From Brevibacterium limosum (GTDB lineage Bacteria; Actinomycetota; Actinomycetes; Actinomycetales; Brevibacteriaceae): a DNA stretch of 64,000 bases. Positions 54,374 through 61,998 of this stretch are shown piece after piece. The position numbers and the translations under genes were made by a program. The stretch is taken from contig NZ_CP050154.1 of the NCBI RefSeq assembly GCF_011617705.1, positions 3,658,001 through 3,722,000 on the forward strand, written 5' to 3'. A model generated the notes under the pieces. It searched no databases, had not been told where the DNA came from, and was given only the letters and a program-made list of their open reading frames with translations. Position 1 is the first letter of the stretch, and every line of letters begins with the position of its first letter.

Positions 54374-55327
54374 ATGAACCTCGAACAGCTGCGGAGTTTC
54401 GCCGAGGTGGCCGCCACCGGCCATTTCACGAAAGCCGCCGCAACGCTTCACCTGGCCCAACCGTCACTGTCGAGGCAGATCTCGACGCTGGAGAAGGAGC
54501 TCGGGGCCGAGCTCTTCCACCGCGCGCATGGTCACATCACGCTCACGGATGCCGGAGCGACCCTGCTGCCGACGGCGAAACGCATGCTCGCCGACGCCGA
54601 GGCGGTCCGCCGTGACATGGATGAGCTCGCCGGTCTGCGGCGCGGTCGCGTCCGGCTGGGCGCGACCCCGACCCTGTGCGTGAGCCTCGTGGCCGAGGCG
54701 ATCAGTCGGTTCCACACCGCCCATCCCGGCGTCGAACTCGAGCTCGTGGAGAAGGGGTCCCGTGAGCTCATCGAGGCCCTGGCCGGCGGCGAGCTCGACC
54801 TCGCGCTCATCACTCGCACCTTCGACCTCGCCCCGCAGATGCCCAGGCTCAGCCTGCGCGGGATCCTCGCCGAGGATCTCGTCGTCATCGCCGCCGCCGG
54901 TTCCGATCTGCTCACCTCGGGCCGCGCGCAGACCGATCGGATCACCCTCGCCGAGGTGGCCGACCGCCCCCAGGTCCTGTTCCATCACGGCTACGACCTC
55001 AGGGAGGCGACCTCCTCAGCGTTCGACTCAGCCGGGCTGAGCCCCCGGGTCGTCGTCGAGGGCGTGGAGATGGATGCGGCGCTGCGGTTCGTCGAACGCG
55101 GTCTCGGGGTCGCGATCGTCCCCGCGATGGTCCTCGTCGACCGGCCCCTGCTCGCTTCAGTCCCACTGGTCGACCCGCGGCTGCCGCGCACGGTCAGCCT
55201 CGCCACGCGCGCGGACGTGCGAGCGACGAGGGCCGCCTCGGCGATGGAGTCGACGATCCTGTCAACCGCCCACACGCTCACCGACACCGAGCCCGGACTC
55301 TCCAACTATGTCCGGGTGCTGGAGTAG
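54374..55327 (+). CDS. LysR-family transcriptional regulator
   Basis: A 317-residue regulator. The N-terminal winged helix is typical (LRSFAEVAATGHFTKAAATL, then LAQPSLSRQISTLEKELGAE), and the effector domain starts near residue 90 (GRVRLGATPTLCVSLVAEAI). ERGLGVAIVPAMV near 240 is the common last conserved part. By position it should control the divergent flavoprotein gene and itself; the effector is unknown. AGAGAG precedes the ATG. Confidence 0.9.
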   Translation: MNLEQLRSFAEVAATGHFTKAAATLHLAQPSLSRQISTLEKELGAELFHRAHGHITLTDAGATLLPTAKRMLADAEAVRRDMDELAGLRRGRVRLGATPTLCVSLVAEAISRFHTAHPGVELELVEKGSRELIEALAGGELDLALITRTFDLAPQMPRLSLRGILAEDLVVIAAAGSDLLTSGRAQTDRITLAEVADRPQVLFHHGYDLREATSSAFDSAGLSPRVVVEGVEMDAALRFVERGLGVAIVPAMVLVDRPLLASVPLVDPRLPRTVSLATRADVRATRAASAMESTILSTAHTLTDTEPGLSNYVRVLE

Positions 55328-55373
55328 GCAGTTCCCAGCTCAGCGCGCCGCCACGCGGACACGGCTCCGAGCC

Positions 55374-56360
55374 TCAGAACCAGGCGTCGGCGAGCAGCGT
55401 GAGCGACCGGCGCTGCACCTCGGGGTCAAACGCGTAGGTGACGGTGATGAGTTCGTCGGCGCCGGTGCGTTCGACGAATTCGGCCATCTGCGCAGTCGCG
55501 GTATCCGGTGAGCCGACGGCGCTGATGGACAGCATCGGGCTGGTTCCGCCCTGCGCATCGATCTCGGTCGGGTCGACCGGGGGCTGCAGATTGCGGCGGC
55601 GGCCGGTGCGCATGTCGTTGAACATCTGCTGGACCGAGGTGAACTGGCGGGCCGCCTCGGCGTCGGTGTCGGCGACCATGACGTTGATCCCGGCCATGAC
55701 ATAGGGCTGATCGATCTGCGCGGTCGGGGCATCGGTGGTGAACGAATCGCGGTAGGTCTTGATCGCGATGTCGATCTGGTCGGGCGCGAAGTGCGAGGCC
55801 AGGGAGAACGGCAGACCCAGCTGACCGGCGATCGAGGCGCCGTTCATCGTCGATCCGAGCACCCAGATGGGCACGTTCATCCCCGCCGAGACCGCCGACT
55901 TGATCGGCATGGTGTGCGCCTGACCGGTCTCGGAGAACCAGCCCTGCATGTCATAGATGTTCTGCGCGAAGTCCTGCGGTTCGGCCGAGGACCGGGCGAG
56001 CGCCTGCGCGGTCATCCCATCCGTGCCGGGGGCACGGCCGAGGCCTAAGTCGATGCGCTCACCGTGGATGTTCGCGAGCGTTCCATACTGTTCGGCGACC
56101 ATGAGCGGGGCATGGTTGGGCAGCATGACACCACCGGAGCCGACCCGGATCGTCTCCGTCACCGAGGCGGCCTGCGAGATGAGCAGGGCCGTGGCGCTGG
56201 CGGCCAGGCCCATCGTGTTGTGGTGCTCGGCGAACCACAGGCGCTGATATCCCAATTCGTCGGCGAGCTGCGCGTTCGTCATCGATTCGGCGATGGCGTC
56301 GCGGGCGTTCGATCCTTCCCGGATGGAGACGAGATCGAGGATGTTCAACGGAACGGACAA
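55374..56360 (-). CDS. Luciferase-like flavin-dependent monooxygenase
   Basis: A 328-residue LLM-class protein with a TIM-barrel for reduced flavin. AESMTNAQLADELGYQRLWF, AEHHNTMGLAASATALLISQ and VGSGGVMLPNHAPLMVAEQY form the typical N-terminal half, and ERIDLGLGRAPGTDGMTAQA follows. This subgroup (MsnO8-like, group 1) has unknown substrates. The TTG at 56360 is chosen because AAGGAG lies eight bases upstream and homology starts there; the frame is open to 56420. Confidence 0.86.
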   Translation of the reverse strand: MSVPLNILDLVSIREGSNARDAIAESMTNAQLADELGYQRLWFAEHHNTMGLAASATALLISQAASVTETIRVGSGGVMLPNHAPLMVAEQYGTLANIHGERIDLGLGRAPGTDGMTAQALARSSAEPQDFAQNIYDMQGWFSETGQAHTMPIKSAVSAGMNVPIWVLGSTMNGASIAGQLGLPFSLASHFAPDQIDIAIKTYRDSFTTDAPTAQIDQPYVMAGINVMVADTDAEAARQFTSVQQMFNDMRTGRRRNLQPPVDPTEIDAQGGTSPMLSISAVGSPDTATAQMAEFVERTGADELITVTYAFDPEVQRRSLTLLADAWF

Positions 56361-56440
56361 GGCGGGGGCTCCTTCGGTGGGTATGCAGTGCGACCGCAGA
56401 GCGCGATCACACGACTTCATTCACCTGTGGCAACAGTCCG

Positions 56441-56501
56441 GGCAGACGGTTCTATTCCTGGTCTATTCCTGGGCAGACGGTCACAGTCGGCGGCAGACGG
56501 T
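56441..56501. promoter_or_regulatory. Three GGCAGACGGT boxes before the sugar dehydrogenase gene
   Basis: GGCAGACGGT occurs at 56441, 56472 and 56492 on the plus strand, with a TCTATTCCTGG tandem pair between the first two. The last lies ~60 bases before the ATG. The pattern suggests a regulator-binding array. Confidence 0.45.
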
Positions 56502-56563
56502 TCAATTCGAGGGCTGCCGACGGATAGTCTTGTGCAACCGGACTCCCCGATGAAGGAGAGAGC

Positions 56564-57772
56564 ATGACCACCTCACCACAGCGCCGAACCGGGCGGCTTC
56601 TCACCGGTGCCGCACTGTCCCTGGCCGTCGTCCTCAGCGCCTGTTCCTCGGATTCGGACTCCGACGAGACCAACGGTCGGGGCGGGTCGGAGTCGGGGGC
56701 CGCCTCGGCGAGCGCTGGTTCCGGATCAGCCGACGCCGGGTCCACGGCGTCCGCTCCGGGGGCGGACTCTCCCGAGGTTGTTGCCACCGGGCTCGAATCC
56801 CCGTGGTCGATCGCCTTCGTCGGGCAGACCATGCTGGTCAGCGAACGCGATTCGGGTCGTATCCTCGAAGTCTCCGCAGGTGGAGACGTTCGTGAGGTCG
56901 GCCGGATCGATGATGCCTCGGCCTCGGGTGAGGCCGGCCTCCACGGTCTCGCCGTCGACGATGACCGACTCTATGCCTTCTTCGCCGCTGGGACAGAGAA
57001 TCGGATCGTCAGGTTCGACCTCCTCGGCGAGGCCGGGGACCTGTCCCTGGGTGAGGCGGAGACGATCCTCGACGGACTGCCGACGGCGAACTTCCACAAC
57101 GGCGGGCGGTTGGCATTCGGCCCCGACGGGATGCTCTATGCCACGCTCGGCGATACGGGCGATCGCGACAGTGCCCAGGATGAGCAGGCGCTGTCGGGAA
57201 AGATTCTGCGCATGACACCCGATGGCGAGGCACCCGACGACAATCCGTTCGGCGATTCGCTCGTCTTCAGCATGGGACACAGGAACCCGCAGGGCATCGG
57301 GTGGGACGACGAGGGCACGATGTATGCCTCGGAATTCGGGCAGGACACGTGGGATGAGCTCAACGTCATCGAAGCCGGCGGCAACTACGGCTGGCCCGAA
57401 GTCGAAGGCATCGCCGAGGATGGCGGCGCGGGTGACGGCGACTCGGGCGGAGGCGAGGGCGGCGGTGACTCGGGCGGCGGAGCAGGCGATTTCATCGATC
57501 CGGTGCAGCAGTGGTCACCCGACGAAGCGAGCCCGTCCGGGCTGGCCGTCACCGACGACAGCATCCTCATCGCCGGACTCCGCGGGCAGCGACTGCACCG
57601 GGTGCCACTTGATGACCTGGCTTCATCGTCGCAGCTGTGGACCGGCGATTACGGGCGACTGCGCGATGTGGTCGAGGCACCCGAAGGGTCGCTGCTCGTA
57701 CTGACGAACAACACCGACGGCCGCGGAGATCCCGGCCCGGACGACGACCGCCTCCTGCGCTTCACGCCCTGA
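56564..57772 (+). CDS. PQQ-dependent sugar dehydrogenase-type lipoprotein
   Basis: A 402-residue secreted lipoprotein. The signal ends in the lipobox LSAC with C27, followed by ~40 Ser/Gly/Ala residues. The rest is the soluble glucose dehydrogenase (Asd/YliI) six-bladed propeller: GLESPWSIAFVGQTMLVSER, HGLAVDDDRLYAFF, FHNGGRLAFGPDGMLYATLG-like, and MGHRNPQGIGWDDEGTMYAS. A glycine-rich insertion (~288-310) interrupts a blade. The electron acceptor and sugar are unknown. GGAGAGAGC precedes the ATG. Confidence 0.88.
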   Translation: MTTSPQRRTGRLLTGAALSLAVVLSACSSDSDSDETNGRGGSESGAASASAGSGSADAGSTASAPGADSPEVVATGLESPWSIAFVGQTMLVSERDSGRILEVSAGGDVREVGRIDDASASGEAGLHGLAVDDDRLYAFFAAGTENRIVRFDLLGEAGDLSLGEAETILDGLPTANFHNGGRLAFGPDGMLYATLGDTGDRDSAQDEQALSGKILRMTPDGEAPDDNPFGDSLVFSMGHRNPQGIGWDDEGTMYASEFGQDTWDELNVIEAGGNYGWPEVEGIAEDGGAGDGDSGGGEGGGDSGGGAGDFIDPVQQWSPDEASPSGLAVTDDSILIAGLRGQRLHRVPLDDLASSSQLWTGDYGRLRDVVEAPEGSLLVLTNNTDGRGDPGPDDDRLLRFTP

Positions 57773-57809
57773 CGGCGTACACTCCTGACTCAGTCCACAA
57801 GAGAGCTAC

Positions 57810-57962
57810 TCACTCACCGGTGCGGAAGATTTCGCTCGGCATCGAATGCCTGCCTTCGGCCAAGACCCGCCAGTGGTCAGCCTCAGCCAGGCGCAGAAAG
57901 ACGTCACATAAGTTGATCGGAATCAGCACGCAGGCGTCAATCAACACCTTGACTGTGGTCAC
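57810..57962 (-). pseudogene. Truncated PIN-domain toxin (first ~50 residues)
   Basis: A GTG overlapping the antitoxin stop (GTGA) opens VLIDACVLIPINLCDVFLRL, the first strand and acidic residue of PIN (VapC-like) toxins of the large actinobacterial group. The frame continues as AEADHWRVL and then ends after ~15 unrelated residues. Full proteins have ~180 residues and three more acidic positions, all missing. The upstream HTH gene remains. The toxin is therefore inactive. Confidence 0.65.
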
Positions 57963-58411
57963 CGCGTCTCCGAGAATCCCGCGTCTCGAACCGGTCGATA
58001 GTCGTCAACATCGTCCTCCATCGCGTCGAGGCGCTCTCGCCGGCGAATACGGTTCCTGCTTTGAAAATCGAGGACATCCCGAAGCAGCACTCTCCGGTGC
58101 CGCCCTCGCATCTCATACGGAATCTCGCCTTGTTCCAAATACTTGATCAACGTCGGCCGTGAGATTGCCAGAGTCTCGGCCGCCTGCTGGGTGGTCAGGG
58201 ACTGACTCCGATGCGATACGGCGACAGCGTCACCGTTCTCAAGCACTGAAAGCACACTGTCCAATATCTCGGCGACTTCGTCAGGGACGGCCACGAAGTC
58301 CGCTCCTCCGGCCCCGAGAGTCAGAGATGAATTCGACCGAAGCATCTCCCGCATTCGGGCATACTCCGAATGCTTCGCGGGAAACGTGGTCTTCTCGTCG
58401 GAGGCCGTCAT
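57959..58411 (-). CDS. Excisionase-type HTH antitoxin-like protein
   Basis: A 150-residue protein whose middle (~70-118) is a MerR/excisionase DNA-binding domain: TTQQAAETLAISRPTLIKYL and then GEIPYEMRGRHRRVLLRDVL. The C-terminal ~30 residues are charged and would contact the toxin. This is the standard antitoxin partner of PIN toxins in actinobacteria. It overlaps the toxin remnant by three bases. An ATG at 58411 opens MTASDEK. Confidence 0.82.
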   Translation of the reverse strand: MTASDEKTTFPAKHSEYARMREMLRSNSSLTLGAGGADFVAVPDEVAEILDSVLSVLENGDAVAVSHRSQSLTTQQAAETLAISRPTLIKYLEQGEIPYEMRGRHRRVLLRDVLDFQSRNRIRRRERLDAMEDDVDDYRPVRDAGFSETR

Positions 58412-58492
58412 GTGTCAATGATATTCGCAATAACCGAAAATCTCTAGGGTCTTATGTTCCGCAGCCGGGCTCGCCCGCGCCGCAGGTACGAC

Positions 58493-58527
58493 CGAGGCCC
58501 CGAACGCTCTTCGCGTTCGGGGCCTCG
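58493..58527 (-). terminator. Perfect hairpin after the CopC-like gene
   Basis: CGAGGCCCCGAACGC at 58493-58507 pairs perfectly with 58513-58527 around TCTTC. It starts 36 bases beyond the stop on the minus strand. Confidence 0.8.
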
Positions 58528-58563
58528 TGACAGACGTGCTGCGTCGGTCGCCGGACTGCTCGC

Positions 58564-59211
58564 TCAGTTGTCCTTGGTTCCGGGCAGGCCCTGGGACTTG
58601 CGGCGCATGAGCAGGACGACGATGACGATGATGGCCAGGCCGCCCACGGACAGCAGCACGATCATCGGCGTCGACATTCCGGAATCGCTGCCGGTGGACT
58701 CGCCGATCTCGCCGCGATCCTCGGTGTCCTTGCCCGGCTCGTCGACGACTCCGCCGCCGAGCCCGGCCTTCGTCGACTCTCCGGACGACTCCTCGACCTC
58801 ACCGCCGGCCCCTTCGGAATCCTTGATCGCGAACGAGTAGTCGCCGGAGATCGGGTGCCCGTCCTGCGACACCACGCGCCAGGTGACCGTGTAATCGCCG
58901 GGCTTGAGGTCATCGGGCAGGGCGACGCTGAGCTTCTTGCCCTCGACGGTGAGCTCACCTGCGGAGACGTCCTTGCCGTCGACGACGACGGTGACCTCGG
59001 AGCCGACTTCCTGGATCTCGCCGGAGAAGGTCATCTCGAGCCATTTGGGCTGCTGGTCGAGTTCGGCACCGTCCTCAGGATTCGACGACACCAGCTGGTC
59101 ATGGGCGCTGGCGGCGGGAGCGAACGCGAACACGCTCATCGCAGCCACCAGCAGGGCGGCGAAGCCCAGCCTGAGAGCGGACCAGTTCTGTCGTGTCATG
59201 AGTCGAGTCAT
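58564..59211 (-). CDS. Secreted CopC-domain protein with C-terminal membrane anchor
   Basis: A 215-residue exported protein. A signal peptide ends near ASAHDQL; the first mature histidine is the usual copper ligand of CopC/PcoC. The CopC domain spans ~35-130 (SSNPEDGAELDQQPKWLEMT, then SQDGHPISGDYSFAI with another histidine). An acidic Ser/Gly linker and one transmembrane helix (~180-203) with an RRK stop-transfer end follow. The ATG at 59211 has GGAG upstream. It likely binds copper outside the cell; no CopD gene is adjacent. Confidence 0.87.
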   Translation of the reverse strand: MTRLMTRQNWSALRLGFAALLVAAMSVFAFAPAASAHDQLVSSNPEDGAELDQQPKWLEMTFSGEIQEVGSEVTVVVDGKDVSAGELTVEGKKLSVALPDDLKPGDYTVTWRVVSQDGHPISGDYSFAIKDSEGAGGEVEESSGESTKAGLGGGVVDEPGKDTEDRGEIGESTGSDSGMSTPMIVLLSVGGLAIIVIVVLLMRRKSQGLPGTKDN

Positions 59212-59276
59212 GAGAGTTTCTCCTTCGAGGCGTACCTGCGATATCGGTCGTGTCAGCAAGCTTGTGCCTACCAGTA

Positions 59277-59855
59277 TCACTGAGTTTTCGCGGCCAGCGC
59301 GCGCAGACGATCCGTGATTCCCGGCACGGACACTTCAATTGTCTCAAGAGTTTCTTCGAAATGCTTGAATTCCCCGTACCAGGGGTCCGGCACGTCGGGT
59401 GCTGGTGCACTGTCGGACCTCGCCGAGGCGGCCCGTCCGTCACCGCCCCCGGCCGCGGTGGCGTCCCGTCCCGCGCTTTCATGGACCCCTGACACCCGCG
59501 GATCGAACTCGCGCAGCATCCGCAGCTCCGGGGCCGCCTCGGCGGGAAGACCTGAGATCATCCGCTCCAGGGCACGATAGTGGCGGGCGGTCATCGCCAC
59601 CGCCAGATCGCGTTCGGCCAACCATTCGGGCGTGATCTGCCGGGCGACGTGATCGTCGGTGCGGTAGCCGGCGTCGGCGAGCACACGCGCCTGACGTCGG
59701 TCGATGGGGTTGCCGGCCTCCTCGTCGCTGATTCCGGCGGAATCGATGATCGCCTCGGCGCCGGTGCCGGCAAGGTGATGCTCGAGCACACGTTCGGCGG
59801 CGACGGACCGGCAGATGTTGCCGGTGCACACGAACACGACGGACGCCAGACTCAT
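59277..59855 (-). CDS. Low-molecular-weight protein-tyrosine phosphatase
   Basis: A 192-residue phosphatase with the P-loop CTGNICRS at residues 10-17 (C10 nucleophile, R16). The acid aspartate is in VPDPWYGE near residue 158. A ~30-residue Ala/Gly/Ser/Asp insertion precedes that motif, making it longer than the usual ~150. ATG 59855 follows GAGGAG; 26 upstream codons are rejected. Such enzymes often control capsule or wall polysaccharide kinases. Confidence 0.87.
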   Translation of the reverse strand: MSLASVVFVCTGNICRSVAAERVLEHHLAGTGAEAIIDSAGISDEEAGNPIDRRQARVLADAGYRTDDHVARQITPEWLAERDLAVAMTARHYRALERMISGLPAEAAPELRMLREFDPRVSGVHESAGRDATAAGGGDGRAASARSDSAPAPDVPDPWYGEFKHFEETLETIEVSVPGITDRLRALAAKTQ

Positions 59856-59931
59856 TCGCTGCTCCTCATTCCACGACAGGCGGGTGCGCGACGACGATCG
59901 CCGCCGGCACTGATCACGATACTGTTGGGCC

Positions 59932-61905
59932 ATGACTTCTGAAACCTCACAGACCTCGATCAGGCCTCAGGACGACCTGTACCAGCACATCAACGGCGAG
60001 TGGATCGACTCGTTCACGATCCCCGACGACCGGGCCGGCGACGGAGCCATGCGTGAGCTCTTCGACACCGCCGAGACCAAGGTCCGCGACATCATCACCT
60101 CCGTGACCGACGCCCCGCAGGAGCCCGGCTCCGAAGGGCAGAAGGTCGCCGACCTGTTCACCTCATTCATGGACGTCGAGCGCATCGACGAACTCGGCGT
60201 CGACCCGCTGAACTCGACGTTCGCGGCTATCGACGCCGCCGAGGACAAGTCAGAACTCGCCGCTCTGCTGGCCCGGTTGGAGACCGAAGGCATCGGCGGA
60301 GTCCTCGGCGGGTACGTCACGGCCGATGCGAAGGACTCCGACGTCTACGCCCTCTACCTCGTCCAGGCCGGCATCTCCCTGCCCGACGAGGACTACTACT
60401 TCAACGACGACCACGCCGAGGTGCGCGCGAAGTTCCTCGCCCACGTGCAGAAGATCGCGGCCTTGGCCGGGATCGGTGAGAAGTCCGGGATGATCTCCGA
60501 CGCCGAGGTGGCCGCCAAGGTGATGGCGTTCGAGACCGAGCTCGCCCGCCACCACTGGGACCGGGTGGCCTGCCGTGATGCGGAGAAGACGTACAACAAG
60601 TATTCGATCTCCGAGCTGCGTGACCTCGGCCCCGAGTTCGACTTCGACTCCTACTTAGGCCTCCTCACGGCCGAGGCGGCCGACCTGAAGTACCTCGTGG
60701 TCTCCCAGCCCTCGTTCGTGACCGGCATGGCGAAGGTGTGGGCGGAGACCGACATCGAGACCATCAAGACCTGGCTGCGCTTCGTCGTCGTCTCCGACAC
60801 CGCCTCGCTGCTCTCCGACGAGTTCGTCGAGGAGAACTTCGACTTCAACTCCCGCACCCTCTCGGGCACGCCGGCCCTGCGGGAGCGCTGGAAGCGCGGA
60901 GTCAGCCTCGTCGAGGGCTACCTCGGTGAGGCCGTGGGCAAACTCTACGTCGCCGCCGAATTCCCGCCGACTGCGAAGGACGCGATCGACCACCTGGTGG
61001 GCATGCTCATCAAGGCCTACGACAAGTCGATCCGCGAACTCGACTGGATGAGCGAGGAGACGAAGGAACGCGCCCTGGTCAAGCTCTCGAAGTTCACACC
61101 GAAGGTCGGCTATCCGGAGGTGTGGCGGGAGTACCCGGCCGCGATCGACTCCGCCGACCTCGTGGGGAATGTGCGCCGCTGCTCGCAGGCCGAGCATGTG
61201 CGGCAGGTGAAGCGGATCGGCGGACCCATCGACCGCACGGAATGGCTGATGACCCCGCAGACGGTCAACGCCTACTACCACCCGGTGATGAACGAGATCG
61301 TCTTCCCCGCAGCCATCCTCCAGCCGCCGTTTTTCGACGCCTCGGGTGACGTGGCTGCGAACTTCGGGGCGATCGGCGCGGTCATCGGCCACGAGATCGG
61401 GCACGGCTTCGACGATCAGGGATCGCGCTATGACGGGGACGGCAACCTCGTCGACTGGTGGACCGAATCGGATCGGACCCTGTTCGAGGAGCGCACGAAG
61501 GCACTCATCGCCCAGTTTGAGGAGCTGGTTCCGACCGGTCTCGAGCCGAACCAGCACGTCAACGGGGCGCTGACGGTCGGCGAGAACATCGGCGACCTCG
61601 GTGGTCTGTCGATCGGGTGGAAGGCGCTCGAGCTCGAACTCGGCGAACGGGCGGGCACTCCGGGCGTGCCGGTGACGCCGAGCCCGGAACAGGCGAAGGC
61701 GTTCTTCGAAGCCTGGGCGAAGGCATGGCGGTCGAAGATGCGCACCGAGGAGCGTGTGCGCCGCCTCTCGATCGACCCGCACTCGCCGGAGGAGTTCCGC
61801 TGCAACCAGGTGGTGAAGAACATGACTGCCTTCCACAACACCTACGGAGTGAGCGAGGACGACGGCATGTACCTGCCCCCGGAATCGCGAGTCACCATCT
61901 GGTAA
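59932..61905 (+). CDS. M13 family metallopeptidase (PepO/neprilysin-like)
   Basis: A 657-residue zinc oligopeptidase. HEIGH at about 487-491 and E551 in GENIGDLGGL are the zinc ligands, and NAYYHPVMNEIVFPAAILQP near 446 binds the peptide backbone. Unlike mammalian relatives there is no transmembrane or signal segment, so it is cytosolic. The C-terminus ends VTIW as in most M13 peptidases. The start is close to the divergent phosphatase gene. Confidence 0.92.
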   Translation: MTSETSQTSIRPQDDLYQHINGEWIDSFTIPDDRAGDGAMRELFDTAETKVRDIITSVTDAPQEPGSEGQKVADLFTSFMDVERIDELGVDPLNSTFAAIDAAEDKSELAALLARLETEGIGGVLGGYVTADAKDSDVYALYLVQAGISLPDEDYYFNDDHAEVRAKFLAHVQKIAALAGIGEKSGMISDAEVAAKVMAFETELARHHWDRVACRDAEKTYNKYSISELRDLGPEFDFDSYLGLLTAEAADLKYLVVSQPSFVTGMAKVWAETDIETIKTWLRFVVVSDTASLLSDEFVEENFDFNSRTLSGTPALRERWKRGVSLVEGYLGEAVGKLYVAAEFPPTAKDAIDHLVGMLIKAYDKSIRELDWMSEETKERALVKLSKFTPKVGYPEVWREYPAAIDSADLVGNVRRCSQAEHVRQVKRIGGPIDRTEWLMTPQTVNAYYHPVMNEIVFPAAILQPPFFDASGDVAANFGAIGAVIGHEIGHGFDDQGSRYDGDGNLVDWWTESDRTLFEERTKALIAQFEELVPTGLEPNQHVNGALTVGENIGDLGGLSIGWKALELELGERAGTPGVPVTPSPEQAKAFFEAWAKAWRSKMRTEERVRRLSIDPHSPEEFRCNQVVKNMTAFHNTYGVSEDDGMYLPPESRVTIW

Positions 61906-61907
61906 CC

Positions 61908-61982
61908 CTCCCAATTACTACCTGACGGCGGCCGAGCAACCTTGCGCGAGGTTGCTGAGCCGCCGTCAGGTAGTTCTGGGAG
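61908..61982. repeat. REP-like palindrome D between convergent genes
   Basis: An intact palindrome with loop centre CAACCTTGCGCGAGG, identical to the target sequence reconstructed for the IS110 insertion. Its left arm has TACCTGACGGCGG and its right arm GCCGTCAGGTAG, a matched change that keeps pairing. It lies three bases after the M13 peptidase stop and can end both genes. Confidence 0.93.
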
Positions 61983-61998
61983 CGTGGGGCGGCTGGGC

